Origin: an uncultured Paracoccaceae bacterium
GTDB lineage: Bacteria > Pseudomonadota > Alphaproteobacteria > Rhodobacterales > Rhodobacteraceae
Assembly (NCBI GenBank): GCA_934500835.1
Contig: CAKSTR010000001.1
Location: 434,001 to 498,000 of the forward strand
Direction of reading: 5' to 3'
Length of the DNA: 64,000 nucleotides
In this document: piece after piece, positions 7,489 to 15,864 of the stretch
Layout: the number at the start of each line of letters is the position of its first letter
Numbering within the stretch: position 1 is the first letter of the stretch
Position numbers and translations under genes: made by a program
Notes under the pieces: generated by a model
The model's input: the letters and a program-made list of their open reading frames with translations, nothing else
Database searches by the model: none
Told to the model about the DNA's origin: nothing

Positions 7489-8855
7489 AGCAGCATCACC
7501 GTCGCCAGCCCCAGAAAGACGAAAAAGCCCATCACATCGGTCAGGGTCGTCACGAAAGTCCCCGAGGCCAGCGCCGGGTCGAACCCCAGCCGGTCCAGCG
7601 TCAGCGGCACCACCACCCCGCCAAGGGCAGCGACGACCTGGTTCACCATCATCGCCATCCCCAGCACCACACCGATGTGATAATCGCCAAAGATCAGCAT
7701 TCCCGCCACCCCGAGTATGGCGGCAAGCCCCAGTCCGTTCAGCAGACCTGCAAACAGCTCGCGCCGGACGATCCGCGCGGCGTTGGAGCGGGTCAGGTCG
7801 CGGGTGGCCAACCCGCGCACCGCAACGGCAAGCGACTGGGTTCCCGCAATCCCCCCGGTCGAGGCGACGATGGGCATCAGCGCCGCCAGCACCACGATCT
7901 GGGTTATGGTGGCCTCGAACTGGCCGATCACCATGGCCGAAAGCGAGGCCGTGAACAGGTTGACCACCAGCCACGGCAGGCGCTGGCGCGCCGTGGCCGC
8001 CGGCCCGTCCTGGATCGAGCTTTCGTCGCCCACCCCGGCCAGACGCAGCATGTCTTCCTCATGCTCTTCGTCCAGCACGTTCATCGCATCGTCGATGGTG
8101 ATGACGCCCACCAGCCGCCCGTCGACATCCACCACCGGGCAGGAGATCAGGTGATACTGGTTGAAGATATAGGCGACATCGGCCTCTTCATCGGTGGCCT
8201 TGACCGTGCGGAAGCTTTCCTCGGTGATGTCGCGCAGCCGGGCCGAGCGGGCCGAGGAAAGCACGCGGCCAAGGGTGACATAGCCCGTGGGCTTCATTCT
8301 CGGGTCGGTCAGGATCACATGATAGAACTGGTCGGGCAGCCCCTCGGCGCCGCGCAGCCAGTCGATGGCCTCACCCACGGTCCAGTGTTCGGGGGCCACC
8401 ACCACTTCGCGCTGCATCAGGCGGCCGGCGGAATACTCCGGGTAGGCCATTGCCTGCTCGACCGCGAGCCGGTCGGCATCCTCCAGCGCATCAAGGATGC
8501 GCTCCTGTGCCGGCTCGTCCAGGTCTTCCAGAATGTCGACGACGTCGTCGGTGTCCAGCTCGCGGACGGCTTCGGCCACCACGTCATCCGGCAGCGCCTC
8601 GATCACTTCCTCACGGATCGACTCATCGATTTCCGACAGGATCTCGCCATCGATCCCGCCATGCCACAGCGCCAAAAGCGCCTGCCGTTCGGACGATCCG
8701 ATCTGTTCCAGAAGGTCGGCGATGTCGGCGGCGTGCAAGGGTTCCAGCAGCGCCTCAAGCCGGGCCGCATCCCGCGCCTCGACAGCCGAAAGAACGGCCT
8801 CCAGCGTGGCATGGGCCTGCGCTTCCTCGTCGCGCTCTGTCCGATCTTCCGCCAT
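7485..8855 (-). CDS. mgtE: Magnesium transporter MgtE
   Basis: Inner-membrane Mg2+ channel, 456 residues. Order of domains: N-terminal superhelical MgtE_N domain (residues ~15-135, LHAADIADLLEQ and MAYPEYSAGRLMQ), paired CBS domains (residues ~140-260, ending DVDGRLVGVITIDDAMNVL) and five C-terminal membrane helices (MPIVASTGGIAGTQSLAVAV is the pore signature). ATG at 8855 is preferred over the in-frame TTG at 8858; a GGGGG ribosome site precedes it. No Mg-sensing riboswitch is obvious in the ~120 bases upstream. Confidence 0.95.
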   Translation of the reverse strand: MAEDRTERDEEAQAHATLEAVLSAVEARDAARLEALLEPLHAADIADLLEQIGSSERQALLALWHGGIDGEILSEIDESIREEVIEALPDDVVAEAVRELDTDDVVDILEDLDEPAQERILDALEDADRLAVEQAMAYPEYSAGRLMQREVVVAPEHWTVGEAIDWLRGAEGLPDQFYHVILTDPRMKPTGYVTLGRVLSSARSARLRDITEESFRTVKATDEEADVAYIFNQYHLISCPVVDVDGRLVGVITIDDAMNVLDEEHEEDMLRLAGVGDESSIQDGPAATARQRLPWLVVNLFTASLSAMVIGQFEATITQIVVLAALMPIVASTGGIAGTQSLAVAVRGLATRDLTRSNAARIVRRELFAGLLNGLGLAAILGVAGMLIFGDYHIGVVLGMAMMVNQVVAALGGVVVPLTLDRLGFDPALASGTFVTTLTDVMGFFVFLGLATVMLL

Positions 8856-8977
8856 CAAGCCCCCTGAACGATTTCCCGACCTTACCGGAAGCAGTTTCAG
8901 GGAAACAGGGGCAAGGCGCAGATTCCCTTTCGTGCGCGACAGCCTATGCTGTCCGGGTTGTGCTGACAGGGGTGTCT

Positions 8978-10255
8978 ATGGCCGATCTTCTTCTGGGGCA
9001 GGTGCTGTCCTTCACCGCCGATCCTTTTGCGCAAGGCCCCGAGGCCGCCCGCCACATCGCCGACGGCGCAGTGCTGGTCGAAGGCGGCCGCATCGCCGCG
9101 GTCGGAGAGGCGGCCGCCCTGAAGGCCGCGCATCCGCAGGCGACCCGGCACGACCACGGCCGCGCGCTGATTTCGGCCGGGTTCGTCGATGCCCATGTGC
9201 ATTACCCGCAGACTGCCATGATCGCGTCATGGGGCAAGCGGCTGATCGACTGGCTGAACGACTATACCTTCCCCGAAGAGATGCGCTTTGCCGATCCGGC
9301 CTATGCCGACGAGATCGCCAGCCGCTATCTGGATCTGGTGCTGGACAACGGCACCACGACGGTGTGCAGCTATGCCACGATCCATCCCGCCTCGGTAGAT
9401 GCGATCTTTTCGGCGGCGCAGGCGCGGGGGCAAAGGATCTACGCCGGCAAGACCTGCATGGACCGGAACGCGCCGGCAGGCCTTCTGGACACCGCGAAAT
9501 CCGCCTATGACGACAGCAAGGCGCTCTTGCACAGATGGCACGGGGTGGACCGGCTTTCCTATGTCATCACGCCCCGATTCTCGCCCACCTCGACGCCCGA
9601 GCAACTGGCGGCGATGGGGCAGTTGTGGAAGGAACATCCCGACTGCCTGATGCAGACGCATCTTTCCGAACAGACCGACGAGATTGCCTGGGTGAAAGAG
9701 CTTTTTCCCCACTCGCGCGACTATCTCGACACCTATGAGACGCAAGGGTTGCTGCGCGAAGGCGCGCTTTACGGCCACGCGATCCACCTGACCCAGCGCG
9801 AGAAGGACCGATTGATCGAGGCCGGCGCCTCGTTGATCCATTGCCCGACCTCGAACACCTTCATCGGATCGGGCCTGTTCGACATGTCGCTGGCGCATCG
9901 CCTGCGCGTGGGGCTTGCGACAGACACCGGCGGCGGTTCCAGCTTTTCCATGCTGCGCACCATGGCGGCGGCCTATGAGATCGGCCAGCTGCGCGGGCAG
10001 GCGCTGCATCCGTCGCATCTGTGGTGGCTGGCCACGCAAGGTTCGGCCCGGGCGCTGCATGCCGACCATCAGATCGGCAATATCGCCCCGGGGCTTGAGG
10101 CCGACCTGGTGGTGATTGACCTCGCCTCCACCTTCGCCATCGAACAGGCCACCCGCCGGGCCGAGACGATCTGGGAGCAGCTTTTCCCGACCATCATGAT
10201 GGGCGACGACCGTGCCATCCGCGAGGTCTGGGTCGGCGGCCGCAAGCGCGGCTGA
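8978..10255 (+). CDS. guaD: Guanine deaminase
   Basis: Zn-dependent amidohydrolase converting guanine to xanthine and ammonia, 425 residues. Metal and substrate motifs: DAHVHYPQTAMI (HxH pair), QTHLSEQTDE, the histidine in YGHAIHLTQRE and the aspartate in ATDTGGGSSFSML. Product choice rests on the PQT after HxH and the TDTGGG motif, typical of GuaD rather than other amidohydrolases. ATG at 8978 has an AGGGG ribosome site; the much longer open frame beginning near 8450 is read-through of mgtE antisense sequence. It is divergent from mgtE, so the ~120 bases between carry both promoters. Confidence 0.9.
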   Translation: MADLLLGQVLSFTADPFAQGPEAARHIADGAVLVEGGRIAAVGEAAALKAAHPQATRHDHGRALISAGFVDAHVHYPQTAMIASWGKRLIDWLNDYTFPEEMRFADPAYADEIASRYLDLVLDNGTTTVCSYATIHPASVDAIFSAAQARGQRIYAGKTCMDRNAPAGLLDTAKSAYDDSKALLHRWHGVDRLSYVITPRFSPTSTPEQLAAMGQLWKEHPDCLMQTHLSEQTDEIAWVKELFPHSRDYLDTYETQGLLREGALYGHAIHLTQREKDRLIEAGASLIHCPTSNTFIGSGLFDMSLAHRLRVGLATDTGGGSSFSMLRTMAAAYEIGQLRGQALHPSHLWWLATQGSARALHADHQIGNIAPGLEADLVVIDLASTFAIEQATRRAETIWEQLFPTIMMGDDRAIREVWVGGRKRG

Positions 10256-10363
10256 CCGGGCACCGGGCCAGCCTGCGCGGCAGCAAGGCATCCTGCCGGG
10301 CCGCCGCGCGCGCCTCCGGGGAACCCCTTGCATCTGTCCCCGGCGGCCTGCTAGGCCCTTGCC

Positions 10364-11143
10364 ATGCTCTCCTACCAACATGCCTTCCATGCCGGTAATC
10401 TGGCCGATGTGCAGAAGCACGCGCTTCTGGCATGGGTGCTTGACTATCTGACCCGGAAAGACAAACCGCTTTCCTATATCGAGACCCACGCCGGGCGCGG
10501 GCTTTATCGTCTGTCCGGGGCCGAGGCGCAGAAGACCGGCGAGGCGGCGCAGGGCATCCTGAAGCATTCGGACTGGTTCCCCGCCGACCACCCCTATGCG
10601 CAGCGGCTTCAGGAAACCCGGGCGATGTATGGCGCAGACAGCTATCCCGGCTCACCGCTTCTGGCGGCCCTTGGCCTGCGCGAGACCGACACCATCCATC
10701 TGGCCGAACTGCATCCGCAGGAACATGCGGCCCTTGCGGAATGCCTTGCCCCATGGGGGGCGCATATCCACAAGGCGGACGGGCTGGATCTGGCGCTGGC
10801 GCTGTGCCCGCCGACACCGCGCCGCGGCCTTCTGCTCTGCGATCCGCCCTATGAGGTGAAAGACGACTACGACAGGATTCCCCGCGTCTTCGCCCAGCTG
10901 GCGCGCAAGTGGAACGTCGGCCTGCTGGTCCTGTGGTATCCCATCCTGCGCGACGGGCCGCATCTGCCGATGCTGCGCGCCCTTCAGGCGCAACACCCCG
11001 ACCACCTGACCCATGAGGTCCGCTTCCCCCCGGCCCGCGAGGGTCATCGCATGGTCGGATCGGGCATGATCTTCGCCAACCCGCCCTGGGGTCTGGCGGA
11101 AGAAGCCGCGCGGCTGACCGGCCTTTACAACGCGTTGACGTAA
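10364..11143 (+). CDS. rlmJ: 23S rRNA (adenine(2030)-N6)-methyltransferase RlmJ
   Basis: A 259-residue SAM-dependent methyltransferase of the YhiR/RlmJ family. The N-terminus MLSYQHAFHAGNLADVQKH is the family signature. The catalytic DPPY tetrad is present (LLLCDPPYEVKDDY), and a second conserved NPPWGL lies near the C-terminus. It would methylate A2030 of 23S rRNA before ribosome assembly. It stands as a single gene in the same direction as guaD, about 100 bases downstream. Confidence 0.93.
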   Translation: MLSYQHAFHAGNLADVQKHALLAWVLDYLTRKDKPLSYIETHAGRGLYRLSGAEAQKTGEAAQGILKHSDWFPADHPYAQRLQETRAMYGADSYPGSPLLAALGLRETDTIHLAELHPQEHAALAECLAPWGAHIHKADGLDLALALCPPTPRRGLLLCDPPYEVKDDYDRIPRVFAQLARKWNVGLLVLWYPILRDGPHLPMLRALQAQHPDHLTHEVRFPPAREGHRMVGSGMIFANPPWGLAEEAARLTGLYNALT

Positions 11144-11295
11144 CGGAACCCTACACGCCTGATGTCTTGGCAAAGACCGCCGCCGGCGCCCTGACCCGCC
11201 GGCCCATCCCGGCCGGCACATTGCGCATCGGTCCGGGGTGCATGACCCCGCCGTGACGGCTGGCGCAACGCCCGCGAACGCCCTATCTTCGCGGG

Positions 11296-11745
11296 ATGTT
11301 CGAAAACTTCCTGCGCAATCTTCTGGCCCCCGAGCCACCCCGCCTGCCCGAGGCAGAGGCCCATCTGGCGCTTGCCGCCCTGATGGTGCGGGCCGCCCGC
11401 ACCGACGGGCTTTATGCCGCCGAAGAGGTGGAGCGGATCGACCGCGTGCTGATGACGCGGCTTTCCATCGATGCCTTCGCGGCCGCCAAGCTGCGGGCCG
11501 AGGCGGAAGAGCTGGAAGCACAGGCCCCGGACACCGTGCGCTTCACCCGCGCGCTGAAGGAAGCGACGGCGCTTGAGGATCGCGCCTCTCTGATGCAGGC
11601 GCTGTGGTCGGTGGCGCTGGTCGATGGCCTGCGCGACGCCGAGGAGGACCGGCTGATGCGGCTGGTCGCCAATCTTCTGGGCCTGACCGACGTGGACAAC
11701 GCCCATGCCCGCCAGCGGGCCTGGCAAGGTCTGCAACAGGAATGA
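11296..11745 (+). CDS. TerB-like (tellurite-resistance domain) protein
   Basis: A small 149-residue cytoplasmic helical protein with the TerB-type repeat of acidic pairs: LMVRAARTDGLYAAEEVERI near the start and ALVDGLRDAEEDRLMRLVAN near the end. Despite the family name, isolated TerB domains are widespread and usually unrelated to tellurite resistance; a metal-binding or scaffold role is possible. It overlaps the next gene by 4 bases (ATGA), so the two are translationally coupled. Confidence 0.8.
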   Translation: MFENFLRNLLAPEPPRLPEAEAHLALAALMVRAARTDGLYAAEEVERIDRVLMTRLSIDAFAAAKLRAEAEELEAQAPDTVRFTRALKEATALEDRASLMQALWSVALVDGLRDAEEDRLMRLVANLLGLTDVDNAHARQRAWQGLQQE

Positions 11746-12512
11746 TCGCCAGCCTTGGGATGTATGATTTCGGTGCCGCGCAGGCGGCGTATGACCGGCT
11801 TTGGGCGGGCATCCGCGACCGGCTGCGCGCGGCAGGCCTGCAGGCGCCCGAGGCGCTGACACGGGGCGAGGATGCCTATTGGCCCGCCTGGGAAAGCCCG
11901 GATCTGCTTTTGTCGCAGACATGCGGCTATCCTTACCGCGCCCGGCTGCATGGCCGGGTCGCCTTGGTCGGGTCACCGGATTACGGCCTGCCCGGCTGTC
12001 CGCCCGGGCATTACCGGTCGATCTTCGTGGCGCGGGCGGACGATCCGCGCGCGGCCCTGCCCGATTTCGCCACAGCGCCGCTGGCCTTCAACGAGGACAT
12101 GTCGCAGTCCGGCTGGGCGGCCCCGGCGCATCACCTCTTGTCGCTGGGCCTCACGCCATCGCCCCGGCTGCGCACCGGCAGCCACCGCGCCTCGGCCGCG
12201 GCGGTTGCGGAAGGGCGAAGTGATCTTGCCGCGCTGGATGCGCTGACATGGGAGATGATGCAAGGGCTGGACCCGGCCGCCGCCCGGCTGAAAGTGGTGG
12301 CCGCGACGGCACCGACCCCTGCCCTGCCCTTCATCGCCGGCCCCGGCCACGACGGAGCCGCCCTGCTTGCCGCCCTGCGGCAGGCGGTTTGCGCGCTGAC
12401 ACCCGAGGACCGGGCGACCCTGCACCTGCGCGGGATTGTGGAGATCCCCGCCGAATCCTATCTCGCCGTTCCCACGCCGCCGGCCCCCCGGCAGTTTGGT
12501 ATGCCCGATTGA
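11742..12512 (+). CDS. PhnD-like substrate-binding-fold protein without signal peptide
   Basis: A 256-residue protein with the fold pattern of phosphate/phosphonate periplasmic binding proteins (LLLSQTCGYPYRARLHGRVA; PGHYRSIFVARADDPRAAL; LAFNEDMSQSGWAAP; HRASAAAVAEGRSDLAALDA). It begins MIASLGMYDFGAAQAAYD with no signal peptide or membrane helix, so it is predicted to be cytoplasmic, unlike transport binding proteins. No phosphonate transporter genes lie nearby. It is translationally coupled to the TerB-like gene. Its ligand and role are unknown. Confidence 0.75.
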   Translation: MIASLGMYDFGAAQAAYDRLWAGIRDRLRAAGLQAPEALTRGEDAYWPAWESPDLLLSQTCGYPYRARLHGRVALVGSPDYGLPGCPPGHYRSIFVARADDPRAALPDFATAPLAFNEDMSQSGWAAPAHHLLSLGLTPSPRLRTGSHRASAAAVAEGRSDLAALDALTWEMMQGLDPAAARLKVVAATAPTPALPFIAGPGHDGAALLAALRQAVCALTPEDRATLHLRGIVEIPAESYLAVPTPPAPRQFGMPD

Positions 12513-12518
12513 TCAAAT
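12508..12518. promoter_or_regulatory. TTGATCAA palindrome upstream of the ABC transporter operon
   Basis: ATTGATCAAAT with core palindrome TTGATCAA (12509-12516) overlaps the stop of the preceding gene and lies ~140 bases before the ABC ATPase start. A near-identical longer palindrome is found at 16697 upstream of the first glutamine-synthetase-like gene. A possible promoter, TTGCAA (12555-12560), 17 bases, CCTATT (12578-12583), lies between this site and the ATPase. A shared regulator is inferred. Confidence 0.4.
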
Positions 12519-12653
12519 CGACGCCACGGCAGCCTTTCACCGGCTGAATCGCCGTTGCAATGCATCGAAATCTGCGCCCTATTGAACGAAAGAAGCATGC
12601 CCGGACAGGCGCATAGAACGCCGCCGGACCACCAGGGGATACGAAGGGGAGCC

Positions 12654-13424
12654 ATGGCCGACACCCCCGTGATAGAAATTCGCGACCTGCACAAATCCTA
12701 TGGCAACCTTGAGGTGCTCAAGGGCGTCGATCTGGTGGCGCCGCGGGGCAATGTCATCTCATTGATCGGATCGTCGGGGTCGGGAAAGTCCACCCTCCTG
12801 CGCTGCTGCAACCTGCTTGAGGACAGCCAGCAGGGCAGCATCCGGTTCGAAGGCGAAGAGGTGCATTGGAAAGGGGCCGGCCATCACCGCCACCCCAGCG
12901 ACCGCGCGCAGGTGACGCGCATCCGCACCAACCTGTCGATGGTGTTCCAGCAGTTCAACCTGTGGTCACACCTCACCGTCCTGCAGAACGTGATGGAGGC
13001 GCCGGTCACGGTGCTGAGGCGCGATCCGAAAGAGGTGGAGGAAAACGCCCGCAAGTATCTCGCCAAGGTCGGCATCGCCGAGAAGGCCGATGCCTGGCCA
13101 GCGCAGCTGTCGGGGGGCCAGCAGCAGCGCGCCGCCATTGCCCGCGCCCTGTGCATGGAGCCGCGCGCGCTGTTGTTCGATGAACCGACCTCGGCGCTTG
13201 ACCCTGAACTGGAGCAGGAAGTCGTCAGGGTTATCAAGGCCCTGGCCGATGAGGGCCGCACCATGCTTCTTGTCACCCATGACATGAAGCTGGCCGCCGA
13301 TTGCAGCGATCATGTCATCTTCCTGCACAAGGGCCGGATCGAGGAGCAGGGCCCGCCGGCCCAGCTTTTCGGCAATCCGCAGACCGAACGCCTGCGCGGC
13401 TTCCTGTCCGCCACGGCGGCGTAA
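12654..13424 (+). CDS. Amino-acid-type ABC transporter, ATP-binding protein
   Basis: A 256-residue ATPase of the polar amino acid (HisP/GlnQ) class. Walker A is GSSGSGKSTLL, the Q-loop lies in MVFQQFNLWSHLTV, the signature is LSGGQQQR, Walker B is ALLFDEPTSALD and the switch histidine is in VTHDM. The insertion around GEEVHWKGAGHHRHP is typical of the HisP subgroup. ATG at 12654 gives the normal start MADTPVIEIRDLHKSYG; the earlier open frame adds a tail with no homology. It is first in a five-gene operon with two binding proteins and two permeases. Confidence 0.93.
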   Translation: MADTPVIEIRDLHKSYGNLEVLKGVDLVAPRGNVISLIGSSGSGKSTLLRCCNLLEDSQQGSIRFEGEEVHWKGAGHHRHPSDRAQVTRIRTNLSMVFQQFNLWSHLTVLQNVMEAPVTVLRRDPKEVEENARKYLAKVGIAEKADAWPAQLSGGQQQRAAIARALCMEPRALLFDEPTSALDPELEQEVVRVIKALADEGRTMLLVTHDMKLAADCSDHVIFLHKGRIEEQGPPAQLFGNPQTERLRGFLSATAA

Positions 13425-13433
13425 GGGGGCCGC

Positions 13434-14144
13434 ATGGGTTGCTTTGCCTCCGTCTCGGCCCTGGGCGCCACGCTGACCCTTGCGGCGGCGGGCGACGGGC
13501 ACCTGACGATCGGCACCGAAGCCCCCTTTCCGCCCTATATGGAAGTGGCCGAAGACGGCAGCCTGACCGGCTTTGAATACCAGCTTATGCAGGAGATCTG
13601 CGCCCGTGAGAAATTCACCTGCGACTGGCAGCGGGTGAATTTCGAAGAGCTGATCCCCGGCGTGATGGAGGGCCGTTTCGACGTGGTTCTGGGCGGCATG
13701 GCGATCACGCCGGAACGCCGCGCGAAAGTCGCCTTCACCATTCCCTACCAAAGCTCGAGCGATACCGAATGGTTCGTGGGCCTGGCCGATGCGCCCCAGC
13801 CCGAAAGCGCGAAGATCGCCGTGCAGTCGGGCACGTTGCATGAAACCTTCCTGCGGACGGGCGGCTATGACTTCCAGACCTTCACCACGGAATCCGCCAC
13901 GCTTCAGGCGGTGATCGCCGGCAGCGCCGATCTGGCCTTCGGACCCTATTCCGCCCGGCCCGATCTGGAACCGATGATGGAGGCCGCCGGGATCAGCCCG
14001 CTTTACGATGTCATGCTGACGGATGAGGGCACCGGCATGGCGGTCTGCAAGGGCAATGACGACCTTCTGAAACAGCTGAACGCCGCCATAGAGACGATGC
14101 TGGCCGACGGCACCATCGCCGAACTTCAATCCATCTGGTTCTGA
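13434..14144 (+). CDS. ABC transporter substrate-binding protein 1 (SBP_bac_3)
   Basis: A 236-residue periplasmic binding protein of the polar amino acid class (LTIGTEAPFPPYMEV, the FEYQLMQEIC motif, the DVVLGGMAITPERR hinge). The N-terminus MGCFASVSALGATLTLAAAG is hydrophobic but has no basic residues, an atypical signal peptide. An in-frame stop at 13422-13424 leaves no alternative start further upstream. It sits 9 bases after the ATPase and is followed by a second binding protein, so the transporter may take two ligands or use one protein as an accessory. Confidence 0.85.
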   Translation: MGCFASVSALGATLTLAAAGDGHLTIGTEAPFPPYMEVAEDGSLTGFEYQLMQEICAREKFTCDWQRVNFEELIPGVMEGRFDVVLGGMAITPERRAKVAFTIPYQSSSDTEWFVGLADAPQPESAKIAVQSGTLHETFLRTGGYDFQTFTTESATLQAVIAGSADLAFGPYSARPDLEPMMEAAGISPLYDVMLTDEGTGMAVCKGNDDLLKQLNAAIETMLADGTIAELQSIWF

Positions 14145-14191
14145 CCAGAACCTGCAACCGAAACCGCACGCAAAACCAAAGGGAGACTCAA

Positions 14192-14926
14192 ATGAAAAAG
14201 CTGCTTCTTGCCACGGCCCTCGTGGCCCTCGGCTCCGGCGCCTTCGCGCAGGACTCGATCAAGATCGCCACCGAAGGCGCCTATGAGCCCTACAACTACA
14301 TCGATCAGGCCACCGGCAAGCTGGTCGGCTTCGAGATCGACCTGGCCGCCGAGATCTGCAAGCGCGCCAATCTGACCTGCGAAGTGGTCCAGAACGAATG
14401 GGATTCCATCATCCCGAACCTGCAATCGGGCAACTACGATGCCATCATGGCCGGCATGTCGATCACCGCAGAGCGTGAGAAGGTGATCATGTTCTCGGAA
14501 AACTACACCCCGCCGTCGAAATCGGCCTACATGGCCGCTTCGGCTGACGCCAATATCGGCGAAGGCGCGGTGGTCTCGGCGCAGATCTCGACCATCCAGT
14601 CGGGCTATATCGCCGAACAGGCCGGCGTGACGCTTTTGGAATTCGCCTCGCCGGACGAAACCGTCGCCGCGGTGAAGAACGGCGAGGCGGACGCCGTCTT
14701 CGCCGACAAGGACTATCTGGTTCCGATCGCGGGCGATTCGGGCGGCGCGCTGGTCATGCTGGAGGGCAAGGACGTGGCGCTTGGCGGCGGCATCGGGGTT
14801 GGCCTGCGCCAGTCGGACACCGAACTGAAAGGCAAGTTCGACGCTGCCATCCAGTCGATGAAGGCCGACGGCAGCCTGAACACGCTGATCGAGCAGTACT
14901 TCGGCCCGCAAGCCGAAAAGTTCTGA
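14192..14926 (+). CDS. ABC transporter substrate-binding protein 2 (SBP_bac_3)
   Basis: A 244-residue binding protein with a clear signal peptide (MKKLLLATALVALGSGAFAQ). Ligand-site motifs are ATEGAYEPYNYIDQATGKLV, GFEIDLAAEICKRA, QNEWDSIIPNLQSGNYDAIM and GMSITAEREKVIMFSENY. It resembles lysine/arginine/ornithine- or histidine-type receptors; the specific ligand cannot be read. It differs clearly from the preceding paralogue and is followed by a strong stem-loop, an arrangement that usually lets binding protein be made in excess over permeases. Confidence 0.9.
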   Translation: MKKLLLATALVALGSGAFAQDSIKIATEGAYEPYNYIDQATGKLVGFEIDLAAEICKRANLTCEVVQNEWDSIIPNLQSGNYDAIMAGMSITAEREKVIMFSENYTPPSKSAYMAASADANIGEGAVVSAQISTIQSGYIAEQAGVTLLEFASPDETVAAVKNGEADAVFADKDYLVPIAGDSGGALVMLEGKDVALGGGIGVGLRQSDTELKGKFDAAIQSMKADGSLNTLIEQYFGPQAEKF

Positions 14927-14934
14927 TCGCATGA

Positions 14935-14956
14935 GGGGCGGCCTTCGGGCCGCCCC
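14935..14956 (+). terminator. UUCG stem-loop, intra-operon attenuator
   Basis: A 9-bp perfect stem GGGGCGGCC (14935-14943)/GGCCGCCCC (14948-14956) closed by a TTCG tetraloop lies 9 bases after the binding-protein stop and 17 bases before the permease start. There is only a weak T-tract. It is probably a processing or attenuation site protecting the upstream mRNA rather than a full terminator, because the permease genes follow at once. Confidence 0.7.
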
Positions 14957-14973
14957 GTTGCGCTTGACCCGCG

Positions 14974-15864
14974 ATGTTCGAATATTGCGCCGATCCCCGC
15001 TCGCTTGAAGGGCTGACCTGGCTGAGTTGCTATCTGACAACGGCAACGCATTTCAGCTTTTACTGGTCCTTTGCTACCGTCCTTCTGCTGCTTGTCGTCA
15101 CGGCGCCCCTGGCGCTGGCCTTCGGCTTTGCCGGCGCCTCGGCCGCAAGGTCGCATGTGGCGCCCGTCAGCTGGCTGGGCCGCATCTATATCGCGGCCGT
15201 GCGCGGCGTGCCCGACATCGTGTTCTTTCTGTTCTTCGTCATCGCGCTGGATCAGGGGCTTGAGTGGTTCAAGCATCTCTTCGTCTGCGAGGACCTGTCG
15301 CAACCCGTCTGGAACAATGGCGAATTCCGGGTCTGTCCGGCGGCGAAGGTGCCTGCTGGCAGCGCGTCTCCGGCCATCGTCACCGCCTATTCCTTCGGTC
15401 TTGCCGTCACCACCTTCGCCATCGTCTTCGGCGCCTTCGCAGCCAATGTGCTGTACGGCGCCATGAATGCCGTGCCGCGCGCGCAGCTTGAAACGGCCGA
15501 AGCTTACGGCATGTCGCACCGGCAGGTGTTCCGCAAGATTCTGGTGCCGCAGATGTGGATCTACGCCCTGCCCGGCCTGTCGAACCTGTGGCTGATCCTG
15601 ATCAAGGCGACGCCGCTGCTGTTCCTTCTGGGGATCAAGGACGCGGTCTATTGGGCGCGTGAACTGGGCAGCGCCAAGACCTCGGGCAACAACCCCTATC
15701 CGCATGGCGACTGGCGGCTGTTCTATTTTCTTGCCCTTCTGGTCTTCTACCTTGTCTCGACCCGTGTGTCCGAAATCGTGCTGGCGCGGATCAGGCGCCG
15801 CCTGTCGCGCGGTCAGGCCACCCGCGCCGGCGAAGAGATGCGCAAGGGAGGGGTCACCGCATGA
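14974..15864 (+). CDS. ABC transporter permease 1
   Basis: A 296-residue inner-membrane permease of the HisM/HisQ type. It has several membrane helices (FYWSFATVLLLLVVTAPLAL first) and the EAA loop (LETAEAYGMSHRQVFRKILV) that contacts the ATPase. The segment around FLFFVIALDQGLEWFKHLFV plus a Cys-containing periplasmic loop of ~45 residues makes it longer than typical 230-residue family members. No good ribosome site precedes the ATG, so translation may depend on coupling. It overlaps the next permease by 4 bases (ATGA). Confidence 0.88.
   Translation: MFEYCADPRSLEGLTWLSCYLTTATHFSFYWSFATVLLLLVVTAPLALAFGFAGASAARSHVAPVSWLGRIYIAAVRGVPDIVFFLFFVIALDQGLEWFKHLFVCEDLSQPVWNNGEFRVCPAAKVPAGSASPAIVTAYSFGLAVTTFAIVFGAFAANVLYGAMNAVPRAQLETAEAYGMSHRQVFRKILVPQMWIYALPGLSNLWLILIKATPLLFLLGIKDAVYWARELGSAKTSGNNPYPHGDWRLFYFLALLVFYLVSTRVSEIVLARIRRRLSRGQATRAGEEMRKGGVTA

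Noticed and set aside
8450..8977. Long N-terminal extension of guanine deaminase
   Set aside because: It lies antisense to mgtE, has no homology, and the ATG at 8978 has a good ribosome site and the normal family start.
11144..11295. Small ORFs in the rlmJ-terB gap
   Set aside because: No ribosome site or conserved feature supports them.
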